Positions 43,548 through 54,263 of a DNA stretch of 64,000 bases are shown piece by piece. Numbering within the stretch: the stretch's first letter is position 1; each line of letters opens with the position of its first letter. A program made the translations under genes and the position numbers. The notes beneath the pieces were generated by a model that saw only the letters and a list, made by a program, of their open reading frames with translations, was not told where the DNA came from and did no database searches. The stretch is from Rheum nobile. Its lineage: Eukaryota; Streptophyta; Magnoliopsida; Caryophyllales; Polygonaceae. The stretch lies in contig WOAB01000619.1 of NCBI GenBank assembly GCA_027886185.1, positions 7,316,001-7,380,000 of the forward strand, read 5' to 3'.

Positions 43548-43757
43548 CCCTAATTGAATTGTGATAACTATCTTTTCTTTTGAAAGGCTCTTTATTACAC
43601 TATAAAATTAGTGGGTTGAGTTGGGAAATTCAACATACTTTTATCTTACTTCAATTCAGTTCTTTGTTTATAATATGGGATTTAAAATTCTCCTGGGATA
43701 TAAAATTTGACTACAAACTATTTAAATAGGAACTTTTTCATGATTTTATCAAATGAA

Positions 43758-44405
43758 AATTGCAAAATTATGATTTTTTTTTTTTATAAAAGAGAGACAA
43801 TACTCTTTAAACTTTATTGAAATCAAGAAACAAGCTAATCCGGTATCAACCGGGGGGAAGCCACACCCCTCACATCATCCAAAACAATAGAGTTAACACA
43901 AGTCGGGAAATCCCTGAAAAAATGAAAACCTAAATCAACAGAAAAAACATAGTTAGCCAATCCATCAACAAGACGATTAGCCTCCCTATACACATGACCA
44001 AAGCGGACAATCCAGTCCCTACTGATAAAGCCATGGCACATACGTACCAGGAAAGACAGCGGATGAGAATCCCCCACCTCTGTTTGAAGAAAGCCAACAA
44101 CCAACTCAAAATCCACCTCCACCATTATCCGACGGTACCCTAACTCCAAAGCAACATGAAGCCCATAATAGACTCCTCACAACTCGGCAAGCGGAGCAGA
44201 ACAAATCCCAATATTCAATGCAAAACCCCCAAGCCATTGTCCATCACTCCCTCGGAGAGCCCCCCCCCCCCACAGCAGTAGCCAGGCCCGGATTCCCCCT
44301 CGAAGCCCCATCCATGTTGAGTTTCGTCCAACCTACCTTCGGTTTAGACCAGGCAATCGAACACAACTTCTTCCCTTGAGCCATACCAATTGCAAAATTA
44401 TGATT
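43758..44405 (-). mobile_element. 5'-truncated LINE, 18-bp target duplication
   Basis: AATTGCAAAATTATGATT is present at 43758-43775 and 44388-44405. The insert (43776-44387) ends on the minus strand with AATAAAGTT...TATAAAAAAAAAAAA, a poly-A tail with signal. Its frame reads WSKPKVGWTKLNMDGAS (RNase H start), GNPGLATAV, SAPLAEL, LGYRRIMVEVDFELVVGFLQ and VYREANRLVDGLAN. This is the RNase H domain at the end of plant L1-type ORF2. A run of about 12 C at 44266 and one stop disturb the frame. The 18-bp perfect duplication and clean tail suggest it is among the younger insertions here. Confidence 0.9.
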
Positions 44406-45354
44406 GAGCCCAAATTGAAAGCATAGATTTTATTAAGTTAAATTATATATCGATTATATATATATATAGACACTTTATAATTATATATAGATAGATCCTT
44501 TATAATTATGTTTGTAGTTTATTAATATATAGAATTATTATAATACTATTTAAATTTGTTTGATCTATAGGCCAAATAATTTGACCTTTTTTTTCTTCTC
44601 TAGAATGACTATTCACAACATCTTAAAGTTTGGGCATTTTTTTGCTGTTTAATATTCAATTTTAATCACTAATGCAATCACTAATGTGGAATAACCTGAT
44701 AGCCTTCTCACTTGGCTCTCTTTATTATTATTTTTTAAATTAGCCTCACAACCTTCTCACTTGGCTACTTTATATGTTTATAGATAGATAGATAGATACC
44801 TATATTGTTGAAGATCCCGATTTTAAGATATTAGTATCCCAATAATCCAAGAAATATAAATCTCATTTTTATAATGCCTAATCCTAACTCGCTATGCAAT
44901 TGGAATAAGAATTTTATAAGCTAGATTTCTTTTGCTTGGTTAGATAAACAAGTGTACACTAGTATAAAAAAAAAGGGACTCCACTGCGGTTTTTTTATGC
45001 ATAATACGTTATTCCCAACATGGTTGTTCTTGGTGCGGTAAGACTCTCAGACTGCATATTTTTGTAACAGTGGTGCAAAAATCGGACTGTAGTTATTACA
45101 TAAAACGATGGTATGATTTTATTTTATATTTATTTAAAAAAAAAGTGGACCGTTGTTTAACTTAAAACCTAGGTCTGTGTCTGTATACATTGGGACAATG
45201 GTGTTGATAATTAACTATTATTTTAGTGTCTATTTTTTCAAACAAAAATCATTACTTAAGCGATTCTTCCTTACAATTGTGATAAAGGGAAACATCATTC
45301 ATACCTTTCCACCCATATTAAAAAGTGTCGGAATTGCAAAAACTACCGGAATTC
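44406..45354. other. AT-rich stretch with a possible CACTA terminus
   Basis: CACTAGTATAAAAAAAAAGG at about 44957, with following sub-terminal-like words (CGGTTTTTT, CCAACATGGTTG), looks like the start of a CACTA element, but no matching right end was found. ATAGATAGATAGATA at 44780 and two copies of CTTCTCACTTGGCT (about 44704, 44756) are the only other features. Confidence 0.35.
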
Positions 45355-45712
45355 AGAAGTGTGTTTGCGAAAATATCGGCATTTTGAAAAAAATTGCAAA
45401 AATACCAGATTTGCTAGCAAAAATGCCAGATTTTTGTGGATAAGGTGAAAAAAGAAAAGGTAAATTCAAAATTTCTTTTATCTTTTCTTTTTGGTTGAAA
45501 AACTTACTGTTAGTGTTTTTATTTCTAAAGATATGTATTAACCCAATTAGAATCTCTTAAATCACTTTATATGTCTCTCGTTGAAACCGTAATCTCTCAC
45601 CTTTCTCTCTCGTCTCTGCCTCATGCTTCGTCTCGCCACCTCATAACCGGACCATAAACCCGCCGTCTCTGCCTCATGAGATAAAACGTTGAAATCCCTA
45701 ACTGACATCAAT

Positions 45713-45955
45713 GGAGAAGGTGAAGGTGGCAACAAGGGCTTCTACGCCTGCTACCTCTTAACATCTCTCAGTCCTTGTCACAAGGGCCAAACCTACATCA
45801 GGTTCCGATTTCTTCCTCCTATCTTTCTTTTTCTTTTAATTACAATTTCAATCAAGGAGTAAAAATTCCAACTTTACTGGATTCAAATTTACATGTTCTA
45901 AATGGAGCTTGTTGCTCTCAGGTTCACTGTGAATCTGAGGCTGAATGAGGGTTGC
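45713..45955 (+). pseudogene. SLX1 (GIY-YIG nuclease) gene fragment
   Basis: The first exon reads GNKGFYACYLLTSLSPCHKG, QTYIR, ending ATCAG|GTTCCG. The second begins after CTCTCAG near 45920 and continues FTVNLRLNEGC. SLX1, the GIY-YIG subunit of the SLX1-SLX4 structure-specific endonuclease, has FYACYLLxS...KGxTYIGFTVNPxRRxxQHNG here, so both the family and the exon junction fit. Key Gly and Arg residues have changed (YIR for YIG; LRLNEG for the basic RRxxQHNG). The reading frame then stops, so only the first GIY-YIG half is present. It lies just inside the left end of a CACTA-like element and looks like captured host DNA. Confidence 0.6.
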
Positions 45956-46299
45956 GTACCAGTTCATTAGTGCAATGCTTTCTGCTAGGCTAGTAGAGAG
46001 AGTTGAAGATTTTAACTATACTCATTACAAAAATCAGCTTCTCACCATGGTATTTTTTTTTTCTTGCATTGTGAAGTCTCTGTCATTCCAACAGCATGAG
46101 TAGAGGATGGAAATTCTCTTGCTTCTATAATAACCATGTTTTTGTTTATAAAAATATGTTTAGGTGCAAGTCTTAATAACTCTATCCTTTCTATCAAATT
46201 TGTGCAGAATTATCATTATTATTGAACTGGATGTGGTCCAAGAGTAGTGTGATATATTTTATAGAACAACCAACATTATACTCGCCTTCTGGTAGTGTG

Positions 46300-46460
46300 A
46301 GACCTGCTCAACTGCAATCTTTTGTTTAGGTTTATGGTCTACTAGTGGTCACATACCAAGAGGCAGGCTAATGGGGCCGCTCACTGGCTTGCTTCTCTCC
46401 AGCTGTCCCAAGGAAGATTCAAATTAGTCATTTGAATCACCATGGGTTTATCTTAGCTTC
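46300..46460 (+). pseudogene. RNase H-like tail of a LINE (fragment)
   Basis: The frame reads LFRFMVYWWS, HTKRQANGAAHWLASLQLSQ. The pattern H-x-x-R-x-AN-x-AAHWLA is the last RNase H motif of plant LINE ORF2. Only about 50 residues are readable and no poly-A tail or duplication was found. Confidence 0.5.
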
Positions 46461-46724
46461 TCAATTTGGAATACTTGATGTGTTCTTGAAAATTTTGAAA
46501 CCTCCTAAGGCATAGTTCTCTTATCAAAGTTACTAACATTTGAAACATCATTTATATAAATTTATATTGAATGGTTTATTTGGTTTAAGGCATATTTCTC
46601 TTATCAAAGCTCGTAAATATTTTGAGTGGTTATCAATTCAACGAGGATCACAACTAATAAATGCAAATTTAAGTGTTTTTCATTACGGAATCAACCAACG
46701 TTGGTCTCAAATTCAAAGTCAATA

Positions 46725-48240
46725 TAACAGAGTAATGACCTGACTACGTACAAATGTGGCATGATAAAGTGAATATTGATCTGAAATTTGAAACCAGCTA
46801 ACATTTACAACTTCAATTCTGTAATTTTTATGATATAACAGAGCATCGACCTGACTTCGTATATATTTGACATGATAAAGTACATAATGTTCTAAAATTT
46901 GAAACATCATATTTGTACTTTTTTTGGGTAAAATAGGACACCTTAGAATAAGATATTACATAATAGGAATAACACCCTAATTCAAACGTAAACTTAGAAA
47001 CATTGCATTACAACATCTCATTCATATTTAACTACAGAGGGAACGGTCCCACAATGTCTTCGTGGACGACATAGACATTGACGCTGACAACTATCTCAGC
47101 CAGTTGGACTAGTGCCTGCGCGTCCTCCTCCGTTTGCAGCGGGTTCAAATAACGGACGCCAACTTGTGGGAGGTGTTCATAGAAGACGGATTTGTTGGAT
47201 TTGTTATTAGTCAAGAGACCAATTTGTCCGAAGAGAAAGCTGACTGCTCCTAATGTTGAGAAAGCTTACTTCAAATAATGGACACCACTTGTTGTGATTC
47301 ATCCATAATGTTGTGAATCTAATTAGCCACTAGAACTACATACAGATTCTTATATTCAATCGATGTATATCATGTATTCAATCAATGAGTATGAGAATTG
47401 TGATGATTCGTTGTTGATGTAGTGTAGGTTTTGATTATACTCTTATTTATTTTTTATGAAATATGCGACCTGAAATGTTCATATTGGCTCTGAAATCTTA
47501 TATATTGACTTGAAAATAGTCATTACTCTGAAAACTGTATGAGTTTTGCTACTTGTAAATGTTTCTGGATTGCCTGAAAGACGGCTACGTGACCTGAAAA
47601 CCTTTTCTTTGCATGGAACACATATTTGTTGTGTGTAAATGTTATTATGGATTACTGCCTTATGGTTTGATTAAAACGAATGTATATTTGAATAATACTG
47701 AGTATATCATGCAATTTTGAACCCTGAGATGGACCGTTTGCTCATCTCGTGGACAAGGAATTCCTTGAAAAGATGATTTTCCCCAAGAACTGGTTGGACG
47801 GTGAGGTAATATTCCAATGCATTTTCTTATTTATGTTTTGCTTTTGTAACATCCTTTCCATTGTATACATTAACATTGTTGCACCGTATTACACTTTTTC
47901 ATACCACAATTAACAATGTCAGAACTTAGTCCAATATCTAGATGGGACCATATTACACTAACAAAGCATGCTTACAATTATATTGTGTTTATAAATTGAT
48001 ACCCATTGATTTTTCAAAGTTGTGAAAATATTTTAAGAAATGACGTTTTAAATGGTGGTAGGTTTAAACTTCAAAGCATTATTAAAATTTTCAAGTCACA
48101 TTCCTACATAGTCAAGGCAATGCTCTGTTTTACTGAAATGATGTTTCAATTGTTAGTAGGTCTCAAATTTCAGAGCAGTATGCACTTTATCATGCCACAT
48201 TTATACGTAGTCAAGTCAATGCTCTGTTATATCACAAATT
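46725..48240. mobile_element. Mutator-like remnant with tandem-repeat termini
   Basis: The left block (46725-46915) and right block (48065-48240) are inverted relative to each other. Each is made of about two units of 100-125 bp containing ATAACAGAGYATYGACYTGACT, ATGTGGCATGATAAAGT and CTGAAATTTGARAC words. Between them the minus strand encodes a PB1-like domain fragment typical of plant Mutator-like transposases. The outer boundaries and target duplication were not resolved. Confidence 0.5.
47032..47214 (-). pseudogene. PB1-like N-terminal domain of a Mutator-like transposase
   Basis: The frame reads SVFYEHLPQVGVRYLNPLQT, EEDAQALVQLAEIVVSVNVY, VVHEDI. The pattern (R)YL-P-L-x-(D)-DA-x-L--A------V-VYVVH matches the short PB1-like domain preceding the DNA-binding and MULE domains in many plant transposase proteins. 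Nothing of the later domains follows on the minus strand, so it is a fragment. The match is from memory of the family pattern. Confidence 0.45.
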
Positions 48241-49860
48241 CCAATCTCAATATTAATTGAAAATATGTATTCCTCTTATTTTGACCTGTCAAAATATGCA
48301 CATTAAAAAAAAGAACGTATATTTATCCCAAATGTACACCTCTAAGGCTTCAAAACGATCATCCCTTGTCTTAACCACTTGTACAAATGCTATAAGTTTT
48401 CAGCACAAAAAAACGCAAACCAAGAATTCTACCTAAATCTACTCAATATGGCTATTTACAAGCAGTCCAAAACATGACCTTCTGGTAAAGATGTGGTCTC
48501 GATATCCTAAAATTGTGGGTGGTCGCACACACTGATCTTCATTAAAATTCTTCCAAGAGATTGCACATATTTGAAGCTTCTTCTAAGTAACATCGAAGTG
48601 AAACAATCCCTTAAGCATTCGGTCCTCCCAGTGCAGAGGATAGTAATTAGGATTAGATTGATAAAACTGAAACTCAGCAATAAAAGTATAAGAGCACTGT
48701 TCAACCATGAGATCACATGTTGTTTCCTTAACAAGAAGAAAAGTTAAAAAGTGAGCATAAAGCACAACTATTTTTACACCAGAACCTGCCTAGTTAAGAA
48801 TGCATTTATAAGCTTGTAGCATTTGTATTTTGTCAATCTAGACCCATGAAGCCATATAACACAAACTCAAAATTTTCATATTCATATAAACATGTGTAAA
48901 TTTCAAAACCATAATATAAAGCCCTATAAACAAATCTCTACAAGAATCACAATTATCCACACATATATATGCTTGGACTGAAATGGATAAACAATTAGAA
49001 TGTCCATTAAAGTACTCCAATACGGTGAAAGCACCAACTAATAGACTCTTACTGCACAACTCAAAGTGGAACTGCATGTCTAGTTGTCTACTAACTATAT
49101 CAGATAGAGAATAGAGTTTTAGAAGCCAATTTATTAATTTAACAATTCAAATCAAACATGAAGTATCTCTAATCACATTGAACGAGGTGATATTGCATGG
49201 CGCTTGCTACCGGCTCCATATCTTTTTACATGGCAAAGATCAAGCAAAAAACACACCATAAAAAAATAGAGATTCCTCAATAAACATCAGTACATGAACT
49301 TGACAAACTTAAAATTTGGGGTTTTCACCAAATTCGACCCAAATCAAACCTAAATAAGACACAAAACTATAGCTCGACACCCATTTGAGCATTACAACAT
49401 ATTATTTTGCAGTGAATACATGATTAGGGTTCCTCAAACAAATGCGAAATTTAGGATTTCAATTGATTGGAACAAATTCGACCCAAAACGAATTGCTACA
49501 CTTGCGAAGAAGAAAACGAGGCCACTCAAACCTTGCGAAGAACTGGTCATGAACAAAAACCAAGAAAAGAGAAGGGCAAAACCAGTACATGCGCGTTCAG
49601 AGAGGGATAAAGTAGGCTTTGTGAGGATGACAATGGCCAAGGAGGATTCAAATAGTGGCGATGAAGGCGGTCTCTAACGACTATGGTTGGGGGCTTCCAG
49701 CCAGTAGAACGAGGGCCATGGATGACGAAGGCGGCCAGTAGAACGTGGTCTATGGAGGGGGTTAGAGATTAGGAGAATTTAATTAAGGGAAGAATTAGTA
49801 GGTTAAGATTTTATTTTATTTTCCATAAATAAGAAAAGTTAAAATCAAACCTCAAATATT
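48241..49860. other. Right part of the CACTA-like element, no gene recognised
   Basis: AT-rich DNA with a few short frames, for example 49420-49677 (+), which I cannot relate to any family. No repeats of note were seen apart from the terminal inverted repeat at the end. Confidence 0.35.
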
Positions 49861-49904
49861 GGTATTTTTGCCATTGTTTGAAAACGCCGATATTTTTGCT
49901 AGTG

Positions 49905-50255
49905 GATATTATTTTTTCTGATATTCTTGCCAATACGCCTTAAAAAATAACCAGCATAGAAGATAATCATGGCCATTCATTGTGTTATATGATTAAACAA
50001 GGCATATAAGCAAAATAGATCCCTTCATAATAGACACCTAGCTTATATTAAAACGAATTCATTGATGTCGTAACTGACAATAAAGTGACAGAATTACACA
50101 TTCAACTGAGTGTGTGAAAGGGATAGGACCCAATAATATTACTTTATCATCTCTCATTTTTAAAAGGGGAAAATATCATTATTCATAAAATATTATAGAC
50201 ACGGTACCAACTCAAATTCGTCCAAATCAAGTATATTTACTTGCATATTATTTAC
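49905..50255. other. Short gap, nothing recognised
   Basis: AT-rich sequence between the CACTA-like end and the kinase fragment. It includes TCTGATATTCTTGCCAATAC, faintly like the CACTA terminal repeat. Confidence 0.35.
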
Positions 50256-50466
50256 TTGGAAGAAAGGATGATCAAAAGCAGTCGGCCTCTTACAAGGATT
50301 CCACGAGTGCCTGCAAAGAATTCAAATCATTTTCAAAGAGTTCCACATAATTGCAAAATAGTTTTCTTCAAGGAAGTGAGGAAGATAGATAACCTGCCCT
50401 AAGACAGACTGATTGCATCTTCACTTGCTGATTGAATCAACGTAGAAAGATGAACTTCAGGAAGCT
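50256..50466 (-). pseudogene. Protein kinase C-terminal exons (MHK/CDKF-4-like)
   Basis: Exon A (about 50466-50395) reads LPEVHLSTLIQSASEDAISL. Exon B (50310-50256, after TTTGCAG and before GTAAAT) reads HSWNPCKRPTAFDHPFFQ. The phrase LP-VHLSxLIPSASxDAISL...CSWNPxKRPTAxEALQHPFFQ is the end of the kinase domain in plant MAK-related kinases (MHK, CDKF-4). Exon B lacks the EALQ-type residues, and the frame around exon A's donor runs into a stop. With the rest of the gene absent, this is a gene relic. Confidence 0.55.
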
Positions 50467-50470
50467 GGAT

Positions 50471-51249
50471 AAGTAAAATAGCACAATCAGTCAAGACTCT
50501 AACGTGCCACTATTGCACAAGATAAAGCACATCAATAGATTCTTATCAAAAGTAGTAAGGATATACTAATTTCACTGATTCTCTATCAATGGACCAATTT
50601 ACATTATTCTCAGTTTTTTATGCTTAAAAATGGGCTAAATTTAAGTAAATCAAATCATATAATCTCCAATATGCAGATTCATGGCTAGCTGATATCCGAT
50701 GAGAGTTCCTCTTCTATCGTCATGAATCCGTGACCATCATCATTATCAAATTTATTATTTTTAATTACAGGATATAATCAAACATTTGTTTTAAATTTTG
50801 TTAAGTTTGTTTCAATTTTGATTATAAGAATTAGTATTAATTATTTTTTATAAAATTTATTTATTATTTTTAATTTACATGATATAACTTTGCTAATTTG
50901 TTTTAATTTTGATTATACGAATTAGTCTTAATTGTTTTATTATGAAATTTAATTATTGAATTTTAAAATTAATTAATAATCCTATTATATTATCCAATAT
51001 TATAATCTTATATTGCAACAATCAGATTTAATATTTTTCATTGGTAACCTATCTACACAAATCTCTGTTAAGTTCTTAACAAGTTGATTTAGTTTAATTT
51101 ACTTTAAAAAAAATCACCCGCTTGTTATGATTTGTTGGAAAAAACAACTTTCAACTTGGATATTACATGGATTAAACATATGAAATGTTTTACAATTTCA
51201 ATTTGAATTAATTGATATTGTAATGTACATCAAACTTGAAAGGCATTGT
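50471..51249. other. AT-rich stretch, nothing recognised
   Basis: It contains two diverged copies of AATTTGTTTTAATTTTGATTATA (about 50800-50925, with following GAATTAGT). No coding frame was recognised. Confidence 0.4.
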
Positions 51250-53665
51250 TTTTTTATATGGCAAACACTAGGCTCACTTTCAGGTAAAGGGTATGCCTAA
51301 ATCATAAGAGTGGATGATTTTTGTAAGAGATTTACAAATGACCTCACATGTCGAGTTCGATCATTCTGATAAATTGATGTCTAACAAGAAACTTATCTAG
51401 TCGAGATTCTTTCAGTACTGCAAGTCTTCGTAAAAAATTCCTGACTGATATAGGGATAAGGTCATGCGTGGACAAATAGTCAGCCGCTCTGTTGGATTCC
51501 CTATAACAGTGAAAAGTGATATGGAATCGAAACAAGTTAGTAAGAAACGAATATCTAATATAATTGTTCTAATATTCCATGAAAATTTCCAGTTTTCCAT
51601 TATAGAGTCATAAATTGTTAAATAATCTCTTTCTATTATAAATTTCATAATACCAAATGACATACCTTTACGAATACCCTCCAAAGCTTCGAGGGACTTT
51701 GTCTGTAGGATAGATGATGAGGGGATCCCCAGCGGGTCACCACAGCGAACCCATGCAGGCCCCATTCCAGGGTCACCTACAGGACCCAACCATGGCCCCG
51801 GGATGCCGTCTCCCGATCAGGACTGCAGACCGTGAACCCCAACCTCTGACAGGACCTCTGTGAGCACCAACCCCTTCCTAGGGTGACACAAACACAAAGG
51901 CCTGCATGTTGTTGGAGAGAGTCGAACACGCGACCTCTCCCTTTACCAAGCAGGTTTCCCAATACTTGGTACCAATTGTGCTGTACTTTTTTGATGAGGG
52001 GATCCCCATCGGGTCACCACAGCGAACCCATGAAGGCCCCATTCCAGGGTCACCTACAGGACCCAACCATGGCCCCAAGACGCCGTCCCCCAATCAGGTT
52101 TGCAGACCGTGAACCCCAACCTCTGACAGGACCTTTGTGAGCACCAACCCCTTCCTAGGGTGACACAAACACAAAGGCATGCAGGTTGTTGGAGAGAGTC
52201 GAACACGCGACCTCTCCCTTTACCAAGCAGGTTTCCCAATACTTGGTACCAATTGTGCTTCACCCTAGGAAGGGGTTGGTGCTCACAGAGGTCCTGTCAG
52301 AGGTTGGGGTTCACGGTCTGCAGACCTGATCGGGGGACGGCGTCTCGGGGCCATGGTTGGGTCTTGTAGGTGACCCTGGAATGGGGCCTGCATGGGTTCG
52401 CTGTGGTGACCCGCTGGGGATCCCCTCATCAATAGATGTGTCTGGGATTTTTTTTCTATCTACATATAAAACCTTCCCTTGATGATTTCGAAGAATATAG
52501 CCAATATGAGAAGTCTAATTGATTCTTGTTGATTCATCAAATTTTAGTTTAACCTAGTCTAGCAGTGGTTTCTTCTATATTCTATTGTTAACTAGATTTT
52601 GTTTTTAACTCCTAGGTAGCTTTGTGGAAGAAGTCAAATTTGCAGCTTTCTAGTTATTAAATTGAAGAATTGCGAGATCAAAAGGGTTTGTTGGATGTTG
52701 AATCGTGTCTTTCTTGAAAACGATAGCATTTTTGTGTTTCCATATTAACCACCAGAGGAAGTATAGAAGTTCCGTAGAAGTGTTAGTTGCTTTAAAAAAC
52801 TAAAAATCAGTGAAAAAGTTTAAAGTGTTTTGAAAAAGAAAATTATTATCTACTTCGGTCTCAACTTCATGTATCATTTGTATGGTGTAAGGGAATGTGA
52901 AAAAAAAGATGATTTAGGTCTTCAATATGTGAATTGCATAGACTGCATTGAGAAGGGGCTCGAGAATAGTGACGATTAAGGCGTTATGTCGTGGGGAAAC
53001 TGTTTGTAAAGGCTTCGCATAGAAAATTTTATAATTTTGAAGGGAAATTTAACTTCCAAATCCAACTGGGAGAGTAGTTTGGTAGAGGCGTATTAGGGCG
53101 ATGGGTAACGGCTCAAGCTGACTTGACTGAGAAATTTCCATCGGAAGAAAATTTCCAGACAAGTCGATCCTCAATATTGGCAACTGGAATGTGTAATTGT
53201 AATACTTTGTCAACTCTATATGGTGGAAGAAATCTTTGCAGACTAAGGATATCGCATTTATGATCTGGTTTAATGAAGTGTGAAACTTTAAGATTGATAT
53301 TAATATTATCATAATATGGTAAAAGGACACAATCTGGAATCCAATGAGCATTCAAGAAATTGATGTTCTCGCCACTTCCTAGTTCCCAAAATATTCCCTT
53401 TTTAAATATAGAGTAGTCTCGAGAATTTCCAGGATTGCTTAGCTTTCTTTTTGTAGGAGAAGATGTCATTTGAGCCTAAGTATTTTTCAGTTATAATACG
53501 CACCCACATACTGTTAGGTTCAACTAAAAAAATTTCACAGGAGTTTCATTTGTAACGATTTATTCAAGTCTTCTAATTTGTGTAATCCTAAACCTTTTTT
53601 AGATTTAGGTTGACAGATATTATCCCAACTAATTAATGGGTGATGTTTAGATATTGATAGCTCCA
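51250..53665 (-). mobile_element. LINE ORF2 C-terminal half (interrupted)
   Basis: From 53650 downward: HHPLISWDNICQPKSKKGLG, LHKLEDLNKSLQMKLLW (end of the reverse transcriptase extension), then ELGSGENINFLNAHWIPDCV and LQLHIPVANIEDRLVWKFSS. The zinc-binding zf-RVT region follows (WKLNFPSKLYNFLCEAFTNS, CSLCNSHIEDLNHLFFH). Then RNase H: VKLKFDESTRINQTSHIGYI, LRNHQGKVLYVDRKK, IPDTSILQTKSLEALEGIRK once the SINE insert is skipped, and FHITFHCYRESNRAADYLS. Reverse transcriptase proper and endonuclease are absent here. Stops and frame changes are present. Confidence 0.8.
51710..52438 (-). mobile_element. Compound tRNA-derived SINE: two tandem copies and one inverted
   Basis: ATAGATG flanks the block (51710-51716, 52432-52438) and the LINE frame reads through if it is removed. 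On the minus strand copy 2 (52260-51983) and copy 1 (51982-51717) each run AGCACAATTGGTACCAAG, then GAGAGGTCGCGTGTTCGACT (like the B box of a tRNA promoter), ending GGGGATCCCCTCATCA plus a short A tail in copy 2. A third, 5'-shortened copy (52261-52431) lies in the opposite direction, making a fold-back of about 170 bp. The unit is about 270 bp. SINEs are copied by LINE machinery. Confidence 0.75.
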
Positions 53666-53669
53666 TGAC

Positions 53670-54258
53670 CACCTCGATGACGGCACAGGACGAAGAGACT
53701 AATCAAAGGCCTCCAAGGAAGAGGCTCAAGCAAATGGTGAAGTCTTGTGCAAGTTCAGAATTGTTAAAGGCGTTTTGGTTTTGGACAGTCTTCGGTAAAA
53801 CAGCCATAACTATGGCTAGAAAATTGATCTCGAGATGATTCAAGATGCGTTGGAAAGCTGATTCAAAGATCTACAACTTCATAGTTTTCGAATCAAGATT
53901 CCAACAAGAAGATGGACAAAACCGCATTTTACTGAGATGTGCCAAGAACTGGCAGCGACCGCCGCCCCTTTACGGCGACCACCGCCAGCCACCAAGGACA
54001 CGGGAGAAGAAGCAAGAGGTGCGGCGACCGACGCCCCATTCACGGCGACCGCCGCCCATATTCCGGCGCCCGCCGCCCATGGAGCCTCCGAACACTTGCT
54101 TACGGCAAATGGCAGCGACCGCCGTTTAATTACGACGACCGCCGCGTTTCCCACTTTCGGTCCGCGGCAACGATCTCTTTCCGTCGTTTGCTGAACAATT
54201 TTATTATTATTTTAATTATTTCTCTATTACTTAGTATAGTCTGGGTTTAAAGTCCAAG
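53670..54258 (+). repeat. LTR-like fragment with GGCGACCGCCG words
   Basis: It starts with a short readable end of a retrotransposon polyprotein-like frame (AQDEETNQRPPRKRLKQMVK), then AGCCATAACTATGGCTAG and TGGAAAGCTGATTCAAAG, phrases common in Athila-type LTRs. A GC-rich block (53955-54150) repeats variants of ACGGCGACCGCCG. The next element inserted at its end (54259). The family is inferred. Confidence 0.45.
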
Positions 54259-54263
54259 CATTT

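Larger units (their letters stand above)
32793..43558. mobile_element. Large Mutator-like element with PMD, GRF and transposase-OTU genes
   Basis: The element (32804-43547, 10,744 bp) is flanked by an 11-bp perfect duplication, CCCTAATTGAA (32793-32803 and 43548-43558), within the 9-11 bp range of the Mutator superfamily. Both ends share an inverted repeat with CCTATATGCAYACGATATTT then YGCCTAWTTGCACACGAA, followed by arrays of ACGCTTA-n-TAAGCGT palindromes. Inside are a plant-mobile-domain gene (+), a GRF zinc-finger gene (+), and a transposase gene with a C-terminal OTU protease domain (-). There are also a minisatellite and a long hairpin. The transposase and PMD genes contain stops, so it is not autonomous now. 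Confidence 0.88.
45355..49904. mobile_element. CACTA-like element carrying host-gene fragments
   Basis: The right end is GCCGATATTTTTGCTAGTG (ends 49904); inverted it reads CACTAGCAAAAATATCGGC. At 45362-45410 the left side has GCGAAAATATCGGCATTTTG then TTGCAAAAATACCA, and the right side inverted has GCAAAAATATCGGCGTTTTC then ATGGCAAAAATACCA. This is a terminal inverted repeat of about 50 bp, although the outer left bases are degenerate. No 3-bp duplication is evident. Inside are an SLX1-like gene fragment and an independent Mutator-like remnant. No CACTA transposase was recognised. Confidence 0.5.

Noticed and set aside
44957..44976. Left end of a CACTA element (CACTAGTATAAAAAA)
   Set aside because: No right end with the matching inverted sequence was found. 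Kept only as a note in the surrounding stretch.
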